Shown here in pieces: positions 37,501-45,329 of a stretch of 64,000 nt of DNA. The position numbers were made by a program, and so were the translations under genes. The stretch's first letter is position 1; every line of letters begins with the position of its first letter. The stretch comes from Psychromonas sp. CD1 (GTDB taxonomy: Bacteria; Pseudomonadota; Gammaproteobacteria; Enterobacterales; Psychromonadaceae): contig NZ_NDFH01000003.1 in the NCBI RefSeq assembly GCF_002239585.1, positions 1,054,001 to 1,118,000 on the forward strand, written 5' to 3'. A model generated the notes under the pieces. That model saw only the letters and a list, made by a program, of their open reading frames with translations. It had not been told where the DNA came from and did no database searches.

Positions 37501-39153
37501 CTCACGAGATAACTTTTTGGTTGCCATTGCTTCTTTTGCAATAGACGCCAAATTACCCATTGTATTATCATATAACGCATTAAAAACCAAAATATGACGG
37601 CAATGTAAAATAAAACACTCACGTGTTTCTACGTGGCTAACCACATCAATACTTGTCAGGGTTTTCAATTCAGGCCAAGCATTGGTCAGAGGTAACGATT
37701 TTTCATCTTCTAGATGTGCAATTAATGCGCGAAAATTATCTTCAGCGCTACTTTTCCAGCGGTTATATAACGACCAAGTTAAATTAATTAATAATTTACT
37801 CCGTGCATTATCATAGTTTTCTTGAGGCTCACCTAAAATAAGTTTGGTAAAAATATTACGTTCAATGCCTTTATCTTCACGTTTGGATAGAAAAGATTTC
37901 CAATTTTTATTAAGCACATCATCATAAATTAACTTATCTGGGCTTTCTAACCAACTTCTAAATATTTGTTTTCTATTTGCTTCAATGCGTGCATTTAAAT
38001 CGCCTTCGGGAATCGTTAACTTAGATAGACGCCCATATTCATTTTTATGGATAGCTTTAATACGCGTTCGTAATGTCAAATAACGCATATAACGATAAGT
38101 AGTACCAAATGCATTATTATGTGAGGTGGGATTTTTTGCTATTAAATGTGCATGTTCAGAAGCGTTCTCAACTTCCATCAATTTACTCGACGGATCTAAA
38201 TAGCGCGATAAACTGCGATTATAATGCTCTAATATATCAGGATATTTACGTATGAATTTAACAGATGTAGATTCTATTGATAGAATACTTGATATGATCG
38301 CTTTTTGTAAATTATGTTGGCGTTCGTCTTTGTCTACTGGAGAAAAATCAACAATTCCATCAATGCACCCTTTTTCATAAAGCTCTTCAGGTGAAACACC
38401 TACAGACTGTGCGCATTCTTGCCACGACAAGTTATATTTACGCGCAATACTTTGTAAACCTTTAGGCTGAATCGTATTAAAAATACCATCACGCACTGAC
38501 AATAAGATATTTGCAGTAGCAAGAGGGATCGCGCCACCCGAATAGCCGACGCCCACAACAATACCAACCGTTGGTACATCAACATTGGCACTCTCGGTTA
38601 TCATTTGTGAAATACTATGCGCTTGGTTTTGACTGTTTGCACATTCTCCGGCATCCGCCCCTGGAGTATCAATCAAATACACAATAGGCAAGGATAAATC
38701 AGCAAATTTACGAATCGCTTTACTGGCCTCTAAATGATGCTCAGGCATCCAAGCTCCGTTATTAGAGCTACGCTCTTGAGCAATAATACCAATACGACGC
38801 CAATAACCACCAAAATCTAATTCCATTTCTACACTATAGAAAGCGCCATTGGCATGCTCTGTAATTATTTTACCGTTAAGACCCGCTATAATATGTTTCG
38901 AACCTGGACGTTTATTATCTTCTGCGGGTTGCACGGTACGTTCTATATATGCATCAACATCCATTTTTTTTATGAGCGACAAATTAGATTTAATACGTTC
39001 GATCGCAATTAAACCTTCTAAGTTTTTAGTATTAGATGGTAAAGAATTATCTGGAAATAGAGAAAAGTCTTTGGCGATATGCTCAGCATGAATAAAAAGC
39101 GGATCCGCAATCTTATTACTTTCAAACTGAGAAGAGGAAGGTTTTCCTGACAT
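34591..39153 (-). CDS. Single-chain biotin-dependent acyl-CoA carboxylase (CT-alpha/CT-beta/BC/BCCP)
   Basis: One 1,520-residue chain contains a complete carboxylase. Residues ~80-290: AccA-like carboxyltransferase half (DTPGADAGE, GVGYSGGAIPLA). ~300-650: helical linker. ~660-930: AccD-like half (AFISSGGMQTKEG, GYGDCTGGAQASF), without the AccD zinc ribbon. ~946-1395: biotin carboxylase (GGGGKGI ATP-grasp loop, RDCSVQR, MNTRLQVEHPVTE). ~1430-1520: carrier domain with biotinyl Lys1471 in EAMKM. It should turn acetyl- (or another acyl-) CoA, bicarbonate and ATP into malonyl-CoA. In the conserved QRRHQK motif of the carboxylase this protein reads QRNNQK. Acyl-CoA specificity cannot be read from sequence. 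Separate accABCD genes are not in the window. Confidence 0.9.
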   Translation of the reverse strand: MSGKPSSSQFESNKIADPLFIHAEHIAKDFSLFPDNSLPSNTKNLEGLIAIERIKSNLSLIKKMDVDAYIERTVQPAEDNKRPGSKHIIAGLNGKIITEHANGAFYSVEMELDFGGYWRRIGIIAQERSSNNGAWMPEHHLEASKAIRKFADLSLPIVYLIDTPGADAGECANSQNQAHSISQMITESANVDVPTVGIVVGVGYSGGAIPLATANILLSVRDGIFNTIQPKGLQSIARKYNLSWQECAQSVGVSPEELYEKGCIDGIVDFSPVDKDERQHNLQKAIISSILSIESTSVKFIRKYPDILEHYNRSLSRYLDPSSKLMEVENASEHAHLIAKNPTSHNNAFGTTYRYMRYLTLRTRIKAIHKNEYGRLSKLTIPEGDLNARIEANRKQIFRSWLESPDKLIYDDVLNKNWKSFLSKREDKGIERNIFTKLILGEPQENYDNARSKLLINLTWSLYNRWKSSAEDNFRALIAHLEDEKSLPLTNAWPELKTLTSIDVVSHVETRECFILHCRHILVFNALYDNTMGNLASIAKEAMATKKLSRESISSLVRSSLKAALNKVSDDNYEQLKASFHLWLRYFTDQSERADILAKVEEWKSIGAPQMNASLFVILTYLFEKIIPSYYASRENIADYNGVINPVRIGRRKDFWNRLTMGYQDLLIQAVLKTEKRKKNNYYEVILDKFFTNFKESNKDLMTANLLEFPGFRLSVEDALDKNIKPCGLVTGIGEFKLESGEKQKVGIALSNLAFQAGAFDMASAEKFCALLVKCAKQHLPVVAFISSGGMQTKEGAGALFSMAVVNDRITRFIRDNDLPVLVFGYGDCTGGAQASFVTHPMVQTYYLSGTNMPFAGQMVVPAYLPSTSTLSNYLSRVPGAMDGLVINPFSDDLNAKLTDIDANMPMPTISIEETIQRALTGFVPVCSLVDDEYSQVDPRQLMKPVKKVLVHARGCTAVKLIRIAQQNNIKVVLVASDPDMTSVPANMLGAGDRLVCLGGNTSDESYLNANSVLKIAEYEEVDALHPGIGFLSESPQFADLCVGHGINFIGPSMDSMLTMGNKSNAIKTAQDHGVPVVPGSHGILTGAEQALDIANGIGYPVLLKAVNGGGGKGILAIEKAEDMFSGFAQVSAEARSAFGNGDLYLEKYITSLRHIEVQLLRDKYGNTRVLGIRDCSVQRNNQKIIEESASTMLPKKLEEQAMAYTESLANAVDYMGAGTVEFIYDLDEDAIYFMEMNTRLQVEHPVTEATSGVDIVSAQYAISSGESIADMKPVKKGYAIEVRVTAEKATLDAKGVMQLLPYPGKVEKCIIPEQDDVEVISMIASSKEVSPYYDSLVAQFICSGKNRNDTITKLIKFLEKVEITGIATNIPLLLRILKDEVFLKGIYDTTYLPKFMARLDQDVMIKEIEASASTGGSAVSIRVEGSNELKVIAQSAGIFYRASSPAEPDFVLEGDIVNIEQTLGLMEAMKMFSTITLSSFNQPDAELYAHDTKFRIERIINNNGQQVSSGDLLYIVTPL

Positions 39154-39319
39154 ACAATACCCTTACAAATAGTGATGAAAAATATATTTATACCCAGCCT
39201 CTTGAATCTGCCTTTTAAGTGGTTTGGGTAATTGAACACGCTAATTTACAACTAATTAACTAGCTAAGCCAGTATTGATTTAAAATCTGCCCATAATTAC
39301 AAATTTCAACGTTACAAAT

Positions 39320-39361
39320 AACAATAAACCCTGTTAATGTCAATTAACAGGGTTTATTGTT
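39320..39361. terminator. Terminator between malic enzyme and carboxylase genes
   Basis: A 19-bp perfect stem (AACAATAAACCCTGTTAAT with its complement) and 4-base loop. It lies 12 bp after the malic enzyme stop and about 165 bp before the carboxylase start, so the two genes probably have separate promoters. Confidence 0.9.
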
Positions 39362-39372
39362 ATTAACTATTA

Positions 39373-40614
39373 TTACGCCATATAATCGTCAGCGAGCTCC
39401 ACCTGCGCAACGCCTGTTGCAACCGCCGCACGAGCAACCGCCCCTGCTACTTTTTTCAATAAACGCGGATCCATCGGTTTCGGAATAATATAATCTTTAC
39501 CAAACTCTAATGCACTCTCACCACTCGCTTTAAGCACTGCCTTCGAGACTGGCAATTTGGCAATTTCACGAATGGCATGAACCGCTGCCACTTTCATTGC
39601 CGCATTTATTTCTGTTGCGCGCGCATCTAAAGCGCCACGGAAAATAAAAGGAAAACACAATACGTTATTTACTTGGTTTGGATAATCACTACGCCCTGTG
39701 GCCATGATTAAATCATCACGCACTGCATGTGCGACATCTGGTCGGATCTCTGGGTCTGGGTTTGAACATGCAAATATAATTGGATTTTTAGCCATCTGCT
39801 TTACATTTTCTGCAGACAATAAGTTTGGTCCCGAGACGCCAACAAAAACATCCGCTCCCTCCATCACATCCGTCAAAGTACGTTTATCCGTTTGTCTTGC
39901 GTAACGTTGTTTATATTCATTGATATCATCGCGCTGAGTATGGATAACCCCTTTCCGATCTAGCATATATATATGCTCTCGTGATGCGCCACATTCGACT
40001 AATAAATCCATACAAGCAATCGCAGCAGCACCTGCGCCAAGACAAACAATTTTAGCCTGAGCAAGATGCTTACCTTGCACCTCTAATGCATTAAGCATAG
40101 CAGCAGACGTTACAATTGCAGTGCCGTGTTGATCATCATGAAATACAGGAATAGAACAACGCGCTTGTAATTGTTTTTCAATCTCAAAACATTCAGGTGC
40201 TTTAATGTCTTCTAAATTTATTCCACCAAAGGTGTCGGCAATACTCGCCACTGTATTAACAAATTCATCCAACGTTTTATGTTTCACTTCAATATCGATA
40301 CTATCAATATTTGCAAAGCGTTTAAACAATAACGCCTTACCTTCCATAACCGGTTTTGACGCAAGTGGGCCTAAATTTCCCAACCCTAAAATAGCAGTGC
40401 CATTCGTTATCACCGCAATAAGATTACCTTTAATCGTATATTTATATACATCATCAGCATTCTTAGCAATTTCACGCACAGGCTCTGCAACACCGGGACT
40501 ATATGCTAGGGAAAGATCATCGGCCGTTTCAGCTGATGTCGTAATTTCTATACTTATTTTACCTGGACGAGGATACGCATGGTAATCAAGCGCTTGTTGA
40601 CGTAAATCTGACAT
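39373..40614 (-). CDS. Malic enzyme, short form (oxaloacetate-decarboxylating malate dehydrogenase)
   Basis: A 413-residue malic enzyme: L-malate + NAD(P)+ to pyruvate + CO2 + NAD(P)H. Blocks: LAYSPGVAEPVREI, ITNGTAILGLGNLGPLASKPVMEGKA (split), EDIKAPECFEIE, FHDDQHGTAIV and a Rossmann CLGAGAAAIAC. It lacks the phosphotransacetylase-like C-terminal domain fused in E. coli MaeB. The cofactor cannot be read safely. Its position beside the single-chain carboxylase suggests a role in pyruvate/NADPH supply for fatty acid synthesis, but a terminator separates them. Confidence 0.93.
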   Translation of the reverse strand: MSDLRQQALDYHAYPRPGKISIEITTSAETADDLSLAYSPGVAEPVREIAKNADDVYKYTIKGNLIAVITNGTAILGLGNLGPLASKPVMEGKALLFKRFANIDSIDIEVKHKTLDEFVNTVASIADTFGGINLEDIKAPECFEIEKQLQARCSIPVFHDDQHGTAIVTSAAMLNALEVQGKHLAQAKIVCLGAGAAAIACMDLLVECGASREHIYMLDRKGVIHTQRDDINEYKQRYARQTDKRTLTDVMEGADVFVGVSGPNLLSAENVKQMAKNPIIFACSNPDPEIRPDVAHAVRDDLIMATGRSDYPNQVNNVLCFPFIFRGALDARATEINAAMKVAAVHAIREIAKLPVSKAVLKASGESALEFGKDYIIPKPMDPRLLKKVAGAVARAAVATGVAQVELADDYMA

Positions 40615-40676
40615 TTATAAGTTCCATTATAGAGAAATAAAGAATGCAAGAGATGGTAGTCAACTTTTATATAAAG

Positions 40677-40722
40677 TAACCGTGTTTAACTCACAGTCTT
40701 AACCGTGTTTAACTCACAGTCT
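40677..40722. repeat. Perfect 23-bp tandem duplication upstream of the malic enzyme gene
   Basis: TAACCGTGTTTAACTCACAG plus TCT occurs twice (40677-40699, 40700-40722), and a degenerate third copy with two small insertions lies at about 40745-40764 (GTGTTTAGGCTCACAAGTC). It is 63 bp or more upstream of the malic enzyme start, so it may hold repeated protein-binding sites or be slippage. Confidence 0.9.
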
Positions 40723-40868
40723 AACGAATATGTCTTACTTGTTAGTGTTTAGGCTCACAAGTCAACATTATTTACAGTACTGAAATAGCATTTCAAGCTT
40801 CTCAAATGATACCGTTTGCAATCAATTTTGTCTGTATTAAAAGATTTTCACATACAAAGTCTGAACAT

Positions 40869-40897
40869 AAAAAAAGGCGCTTCTTATAGCACCTTTT
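40869..40897 (-). terminator. Terminator of rpmE
   Basis: On the minus strand a GCACC/GGCGC hairpin with A-T extension (one mismatch) is followed by TTTTTTT; it starts 26 bp past the rpmE stop. Confidence 0.7.
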
Positions 40898-40922
40898 CCA
40901 AATCATGTTCGTTACTTAATTC

Positions 40923-41135
40923 TTATTTAGAAGCAAGTGAACCGAAACGTTTTTTGAATTTATCAATACGGCCACCAGTATCAACAACACGTTGAGTACC
41001 TGTGTAGAATGGATGACATTCACCACAAATATCTAATGTAATATCTTTACAAACAGTTGAACCGATTTTTACTACATTGCCACAAGAACAAGTAGCACTA
41101 ATTTCTTTGTATTCTGGATGAATAGCATTTTTCAT
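40923..41135 (-). CDS. rpmE: 50S ribosomal protein L31, zinc-binding type
   Basis: A 70-residue L31 of the C+ type: Cys16, Cys18, Cys37 and Cys40 (ATCSCG ... [14 protein letters not shown]) form the zinc site. The C-terminus [12 protein letters not shown] is standard. The frame is open to 41216, but ATG 41135 ([12 protein letters not shown]) is the universal L31 start, with GAGG eight bases upstream. In such bacteria zinc-free paralogues often replace this form under zinc limitation; none is in the window. Confidence 0.95.
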   Translation of the reverse strand: MKNAIHPEYKEISATCSCGNVVKIGSTVCKDITLDICGECHPFYTGTQRVVDTGGRIDKFKKRFGSLASK

Positions 41136-41291
41136 AAGGAAAACCTCGTTTGGCCGTGTCGCCATCTTGTTTGAAAGAAGCATTTCAATCAACAAAATAC
41201 CACACGTATTTATCATAAAATTTCAGGTTGCAAATTATATAGAAGTTATCGTAAAAAAGTAACTTATATCTGTTTTTTTGTTTGTATCACA

Positions 41292-42659
41292 TTATTCGCT
41301 CATCACAACTTGTAGCGCTTCATCTAATAATTCCTCAACGCTATAATTCTTAGTTGCTAAACCAAAATTAAACGCGGCACTTCTAGCATCACGTAACTCA
41401 CAATAATTATATATTACTCGGTGTATTTCAAATACATTATCAATAACGGACATGCTATTTACTTTCTTATTCATTTGAGCATCTAAATAGGCATAATAAC
41501 GTGTAATACCTTGAGTATTTTGAAGTTCAAAATGAGAGGCTTTGTTAAGTACAGGCGTGATTGCGCAATGTGCTCCTAAAGTATTAGTATACCAAGAATC
41601 TTTCCACCAACCTATCGGTTTGCCCGTTAGATTGTAAGGTGTTGCCGTCTTTATAGTTTGACCGACAAAAAAGTAAACTTCGGCCTTACCCTGAATAATG
41701 TCTACATCGCATGCCATTAACACACCCGCACGAAGGGTGCTTTCATGTTCGATAATATGCGTATAGGATTCGACATTTTGGGTAAATCCAGAGAGTAATT
41801 GAAAATGAATATAAGCCACTTTATCTGGGTAAATTAATCGACATTTCGTGATGGGACGCAAATCCCCCACTATTAGCTGTTCAAAATGATGCCGATGTAA
41901 ATTTTGTTGATAGCGATCTATTAATACATTTTCTATATTATCTGAATCGATACTTTTAATTGTAGTGTTTTTTGTTTCTTTATATAAAAAACATGCTTCA
42001 AAATTATTTTGTGTCATATTATTAGTTTGTAATAAAATATAACCACTTTCCTCCTCGGCGCTAAACAATGTATATACGCCCCGCTGGTGCGCAAATTTAA
42101 GGAGACGCCCCTCACTATGTACGACTAACGACTTATTATTTATTTTTGACTGTTCTTGTATACGGCTAAAATTACCGAGAATGATGGCTAATTTATCTAA
42201 ATAAAAATAATATAAACGTGCTGATAATTGTGTTTCATGCATCACGCTTGTGGTGTTTTTATAATTTAAGACAGATGATAATACACGCTTTAATACGTCT
42301 ATTTTTTTATAGCTTTTCATAGAAAATACAGTATGACATTGGCTACATTTTTTACGTTGAGTACCCGACGAGGTAAAACCATGTAGTTTTGATGTGACAG
42401 GTTTATTTAAAAAATAATAAGGATGACATTTGGGGCACCCTATTAATTTACGACCAAAGTGTAATTGAATTTTTTCTTTTAAAACTTGACTAACCAGATC
42501 ATTGTTTATCCATGGGGAATAGCTACCGCAAAGTGCACAACCCGTTGAAACATAACCCAACCTCTCACTTTTGTAACTGTATTCAACATTTCCCGTTTTG
42601 CCTAAATTTGCACATCCCACTGTTTTACAACAATTGAAATCTTTTCTAAAGTTTATCAA
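41292..42659 (-). CDS. Unrecognised 455-residue Cys-pair (zinc-ribbon-like) protein
   Basis: The first ~115 residues carry several cysteine pairs: Cys10/11 and 16, Cys41-Cys44 (GCALCGS), Cys75-Cys78 (GCPKCHP) and Cys105-Cys108 (CSQCHT), suggesting two zinc ribbons. A helix-rich stretch (about 117-165) follows, then a beta-rich domain (SLVVHSEGRLLKFAHQRG, GYILLQTNNM) and an Arg/His-rich segment (QNLHRHHFEQL). The zinc-ribbon plus helices layout recalls transposase N-termini of IS1/IS1595 type, but I see no convincing DDE triad. There is no signal peptide or membrane span. It is divergent from an orphan HTH gene at 42985. Function unknown; a domesticated transposase is one hypothesis. Confidence 0.6.
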   Translation of the reverse strand: MINFRKDFNCCKTVGCANLGKTGNVEYSYKSERLGYVSTGCALCGSYSPWINNDLVSQVLKEKIQLHFGRKLIGCPKCHPYYFLNKPVTSKLHGFTSSGTQRKKCSQCHTVFSMKSYKKIDVLKRVLSSVLNYKNTTSVMHETQLSARLYYFYLDKLAIILGNFSRIQEQSKINNKSLVVHSEGRLLKFAHQRGVYTLFSAEEESGYILLQTNNMTQNNFEACFLYKETKNTTIKSIDSDNIENVLIDRYQQNLHRHHFEQLIVGDLRPITKCRLIYPDKVAYIHFQLLSGFTQNVESYTHIIEHESTLRAGVLMACDVDIIQGKAEVYFFVGQTIKTATPYNLTGKPIGWWKDSWYTNTLGAHCAITPVLNKASHFELQNTQGITRYYAYLDAQMNKKVNSMSVIDNVFEIHRVIYNYCELRDARSAAFNFGLATKNYSVEELLDEALQVVMSE

Positions 42660-42984
42660 AGTGATTACCTATCGATTGGTTTCAATAACAAGATACTTAG
42701 CCTCTATTTAGACAAAGATTATCATCAATTTCACAAGATTCAATAACCCCGCAAAGAACTTAACCCCCTCCCGAAAAAACACCAACATATTATGTAAACA
42801 ACCCTAAAATATTATTAATATATCACAAACAAATGTGCTAAATCACACTTTCTTATTTATTTCCTTAATAAAATCGATGCGATAAAATGTGTAATATAAA
42901 TAACCTTGCCTTTTTATAGAATAAAAAAATAATAAAACTCATTAAATCCCCCCCTTAACTAAGGGTATTAAAGAAGCTTAATAT
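42660..42984. other. AT-rich divergent intergenic region
   Basis: No gene. It holds poly-C/poly-A tracts and two inverted repeats: TGTGCTAAATCACA (about 42834-42847, spacer too short for CRP) and CCCTTAACTAAGGG (42952-42965), which ends 19 bp before the start of the HTH gene and could be its operator. Confidence 0.45.
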
Positions 42985-43362
42985 ATGAAAAACAATTTAA
43001 AAGAAATAATTTCCAGCACCACTAATGCGCGGCATAGGATCCGTTTACTGGCAATTTATCATTTTAATAGTGGTAAAAATCGCACGCAAATCGCACAATA
43101 TTTACAAGTAAGTAGACATAGTGTTAATGGCTGGGTTAAAAAATATTTAGAACAGGGCCTAACGGCATTAGAAGAAAAAAAGCATCCAGGAAGACCCAAT
43201 AAATTAAATGAAAAACAAAAAGAAGATATGCTTAATTTTATTGCGGCACTGCAACAAAATCACATCAAAAAGAGCATACAAGCCGATGAAATAAGACTCT
43301 TTCTGTTAGAAAAATATTCTGTTCTTTATCAAAAAAGTAATATTTATAAATTACTTCAATAA
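42985..43362 (+). CDS. IS630-type helix-turn-helix protein, orphan or truncated
   Basis: A 125-residue protein equal to the DNA-binding N-terminus of IS630/Tc1-type transposases: RHRIRLLAIYHFNSGKNRTQ, IAQYLQVSRHSVNGWVKKYL, ALEEKKHPGRPNKL and a second winged-helix part (QADEIRLFLLEKYSVLYQKS). The catalytic DDE domain does not follow. The frame is intact with a clean stop, so it may be either a fossil that still reads through or a captured DNA-binding protein. An IS630 C-terminal fragment of the same family is at 58590-59222. Confidence 0.65.
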   Translation: MKNNLKEIISSTTNARHRIRLLAIYHFNSGKNRTQIAQYLQVSRHSVNGWVKKYLEQGLTALEEKKHPGRPNKLNEKQKEDMLNFIAALQQNHIKKSIQADEIRLFLLEKYSVLYQKSNIYKLLQ

Positions 43363-43915
43363 ACAATTTATATAAACAAGTGCGATACCCTTTATAAGGT
43401 AACTGATTACACTTTTTACTCAAAAAAAACCTAAATTTAACGCTACCGATTGCACTCAGCACCGAATCTCTTTATGATTGCGCTCAAAAGTTAGATCACT
43501 TATTTAACGGATTAAACAAAATATAAACAGAGCAACATATTTTGTTAACGCAAGTTTGAATATGTAACTAAATAGTGTTCTATAGCGTTTGATCACACTT
43601 TAGAGTTTACTTAATAATTAGAATTCCATGCGCTAAATAGGCAGTAATGATGATTGTTTTTAATATTGATAATCAATTAAAATGTAACTTGTTATTAACA
43701 TTGAAAAACTTATGCATATCATTTATCGACAGGTTTTGTTAATGACCTTTAATCTTTAAAATGTCATTAACGAAACTACGTTTAAATGTCATCATGCCTA
43801 TTAAAGAAATATTATAGCGCCAAGAATCTATTTTTATAAATATAAAATTTTACTAACAACTAAGAATAATGATAAAAATTTTTCTTTAATCAAAAACCAA
43901 AATGGAGAGTTAAAT
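43363..43915. promoter_or_regulatory. Long leader/regulatory region upstream of nupC
   Basis: 553 bp without a gene. It contains a perfect 9-bp inverted repeat with 16-bp spacer, GTTAATGAC (43738-43746) and GTCATTAAC (43763-43771), and TGTTATTAACA (43690-43700), which resembles DeoR-type half-sites. GATCACACTTT (about 43588) matches one CRP half-site only. Control of nupC by CRP, CytR or DeoR is known in E. coli; the factor here is inference. Confidence 0.5.
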
Positions 43916-45181
43916 ATGCAAATTGTTATGGGTTTCGTCGGGATCCTATCCTTAATTTTAATTGCAGTGATATTTTCAAGTAACCGAAAAGCAATCAAGT
44001 TAAGAACAGTCTTTGGTGCTTTTTCTATCCAAGCAGCCATTGCGGCTTTTGTAATGCTAACAGATTCAGGCGCTAGTGTTTTAAATAACTTTTCGGGTGG
44101 TGTTCAAGCGGTTATTGACAGTGCCAATACAGGAATTGGCTTTCTTTTTGGTGGCCTAGTTTCACCAAAAATGTTTGAACTCTTTGGTGGTGGCGGATTT
44201 ATCTTTGCCTTTAATGTACTGCCTATCATTATCTTTTTCGCCTCGTTAATGTCTGTTCTTTATTATATAGGCGTGATGCAAATTGTCATCAAAGTTTTCG
44301 GCGGAGCATTACAAAAAGCATTAGGTACTAGCCGTACTGAGTCTATGTCAGCAGCTGCCAATATATTCGTAGGTCAAACCGAAGCACCTCTTGTTGTCAA
44401 ACCGTTCTTACGTTCAATGACACGTTCTGAATTATTTGCAGTAATGGCCGGCGGACTATCATCGGTTGCAGGAGCCGTACTTGTAGGTTATGCATCTTTA
44501 GGTATTAGTTTAGATTATCTTATTGCAGCATCCTTTATGGCGGCACCTGGTGGTCTATTAATGGCTAAATTACTAGAGCCTGAAACTGAGACTCCTAAAG
44601 ATAGTATGAGTCAATTAGATGACGAAGATCTTGTTAATGATTCAGAAGAAAAACCTGTTAATGTTATTGATGCAGCCGCGTCAGGTGCAGCAGCTGGTCT
44701 ACAATTATCTCTAAATGTTGGTGCGATGTTAATTGCTTTTATCGCGTTGATTGCCCTTATTAACACTTTATTAGGCAGTGTTGGTGGTATCTTTGGTGCA
44801 GACGAACTAACGTTACAACTTTTACTTGGTTACATATTTGCCCCCGTTGCCTTCTTAATTGGTGTGCCTTGGTCTGAAGCACTACAAGCAGGTAGCTTAC
44901 TAGGTCAAAAATTAGTCGTTAATGAATTTGTTGCCTATGTCGATTTTGTAACCTTTAAAGAAACACTATCTGCAAGCACACAAGTAATTATTACTGTTGC
45001 ACTGTGTGGTTTTGCTAACTTATCTTCCATGGCAATTCTTCTTGGTGGCCTTGGTGTTATGGCGCCTTCACGTCGTAAAGAAATAGCTCAAATGGGTCTT
45101 AAAGCTGTATTGGCTGGGACTTTATCTAACTTTATGAGTGCAGCTTTAGTTGGTCTGTTCTTCGCAATGAACTTAGCTTAA
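43916..45181 (+). CDS. nupC: Concentrative nucleoside transporter, NupC family
   Basis: A 421-residue inner-membrane nucleoside:cation symporter (CNT family) with about ten hydrophobic segments. Family blocks are GVQAVIDSANTGIGFLFGGL, AFNVLPIIIFFASLMSVLYYIG, SAAANIFVGQTEAPLVVKPF (substrate/cation site), and GSLLGQKLVVNEFVAYV. An acidic cytoplasmic loop lies at about residues 222-247. GGAGAG precedes ATG 43916. It supplies substrates to the deo genes that follow after a terminator. Confidence 0.94.
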   Translation: MQIVMGFVGILSLILIAVIFSSNRKAIKLRTVFGAFSIQAAIAAFVMLTDSGASVLNNFSGGVQAVIDSANTGIGFLFGGLVSPKMFELFGGGGFIFAFNVLPIIIFFASLMSVLYYIGVMQIVIKVFGGALQKALGTSRTESMSAAANIFVGQTEAPLVVKPFLRSMTRSELFAVMAGGLSSVAGAVLVGYASLGISLDYLIAASFMAAPGGLLMAKLLEPETETPKDSMSQLDDEDLVNDSEEKPVNVIDAAASGAAAGLQLSLNVGAMLIAFIALIALINTLLGSVGGIFGADELTLQLLLGYIFAPVAFLIGVPWSEALQAGSLLGQKLVVNEFVAYVDFVTFKETLSASTQVIITVALCGFANLSSMAILLGGLGVMAPSRRKEIAQMGLKAVLAGTLSNFMSAALVGLFFAMNLA

Positions 45182-45192
45182 ATTATATTTCT

Positions 45193-45219
45193 GCACCTAT
45201 AGCTTCTATAGGTGCTTTT
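45193..45219 (+). terminator. Terminator after nupC
   Basis: GCACCTATAG / CTATAGGTGC stem with a 3-base loop followed by TTTTA, 11 bp past the nupC stop. The deo genes therefore likely have their own promoter in 45220-45329. Confidence 0.85.
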
Positions 45220-45329
45220 AACCCCCACAACTATTCAGCAGATACCTGTGCATAATCTCCCCCTTAAACACACAGAAATTGCTTAAAATTATAACGACCT
45301 GAGTAGCTTAATAACAAAGGATCAACATA

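Noticed and set aside
42834-42847. CRP-like site TGTGCTAAATCACA
   Set aside because: The spacer is 4 bases rather than 6, so it does not fit the CRP consensus.
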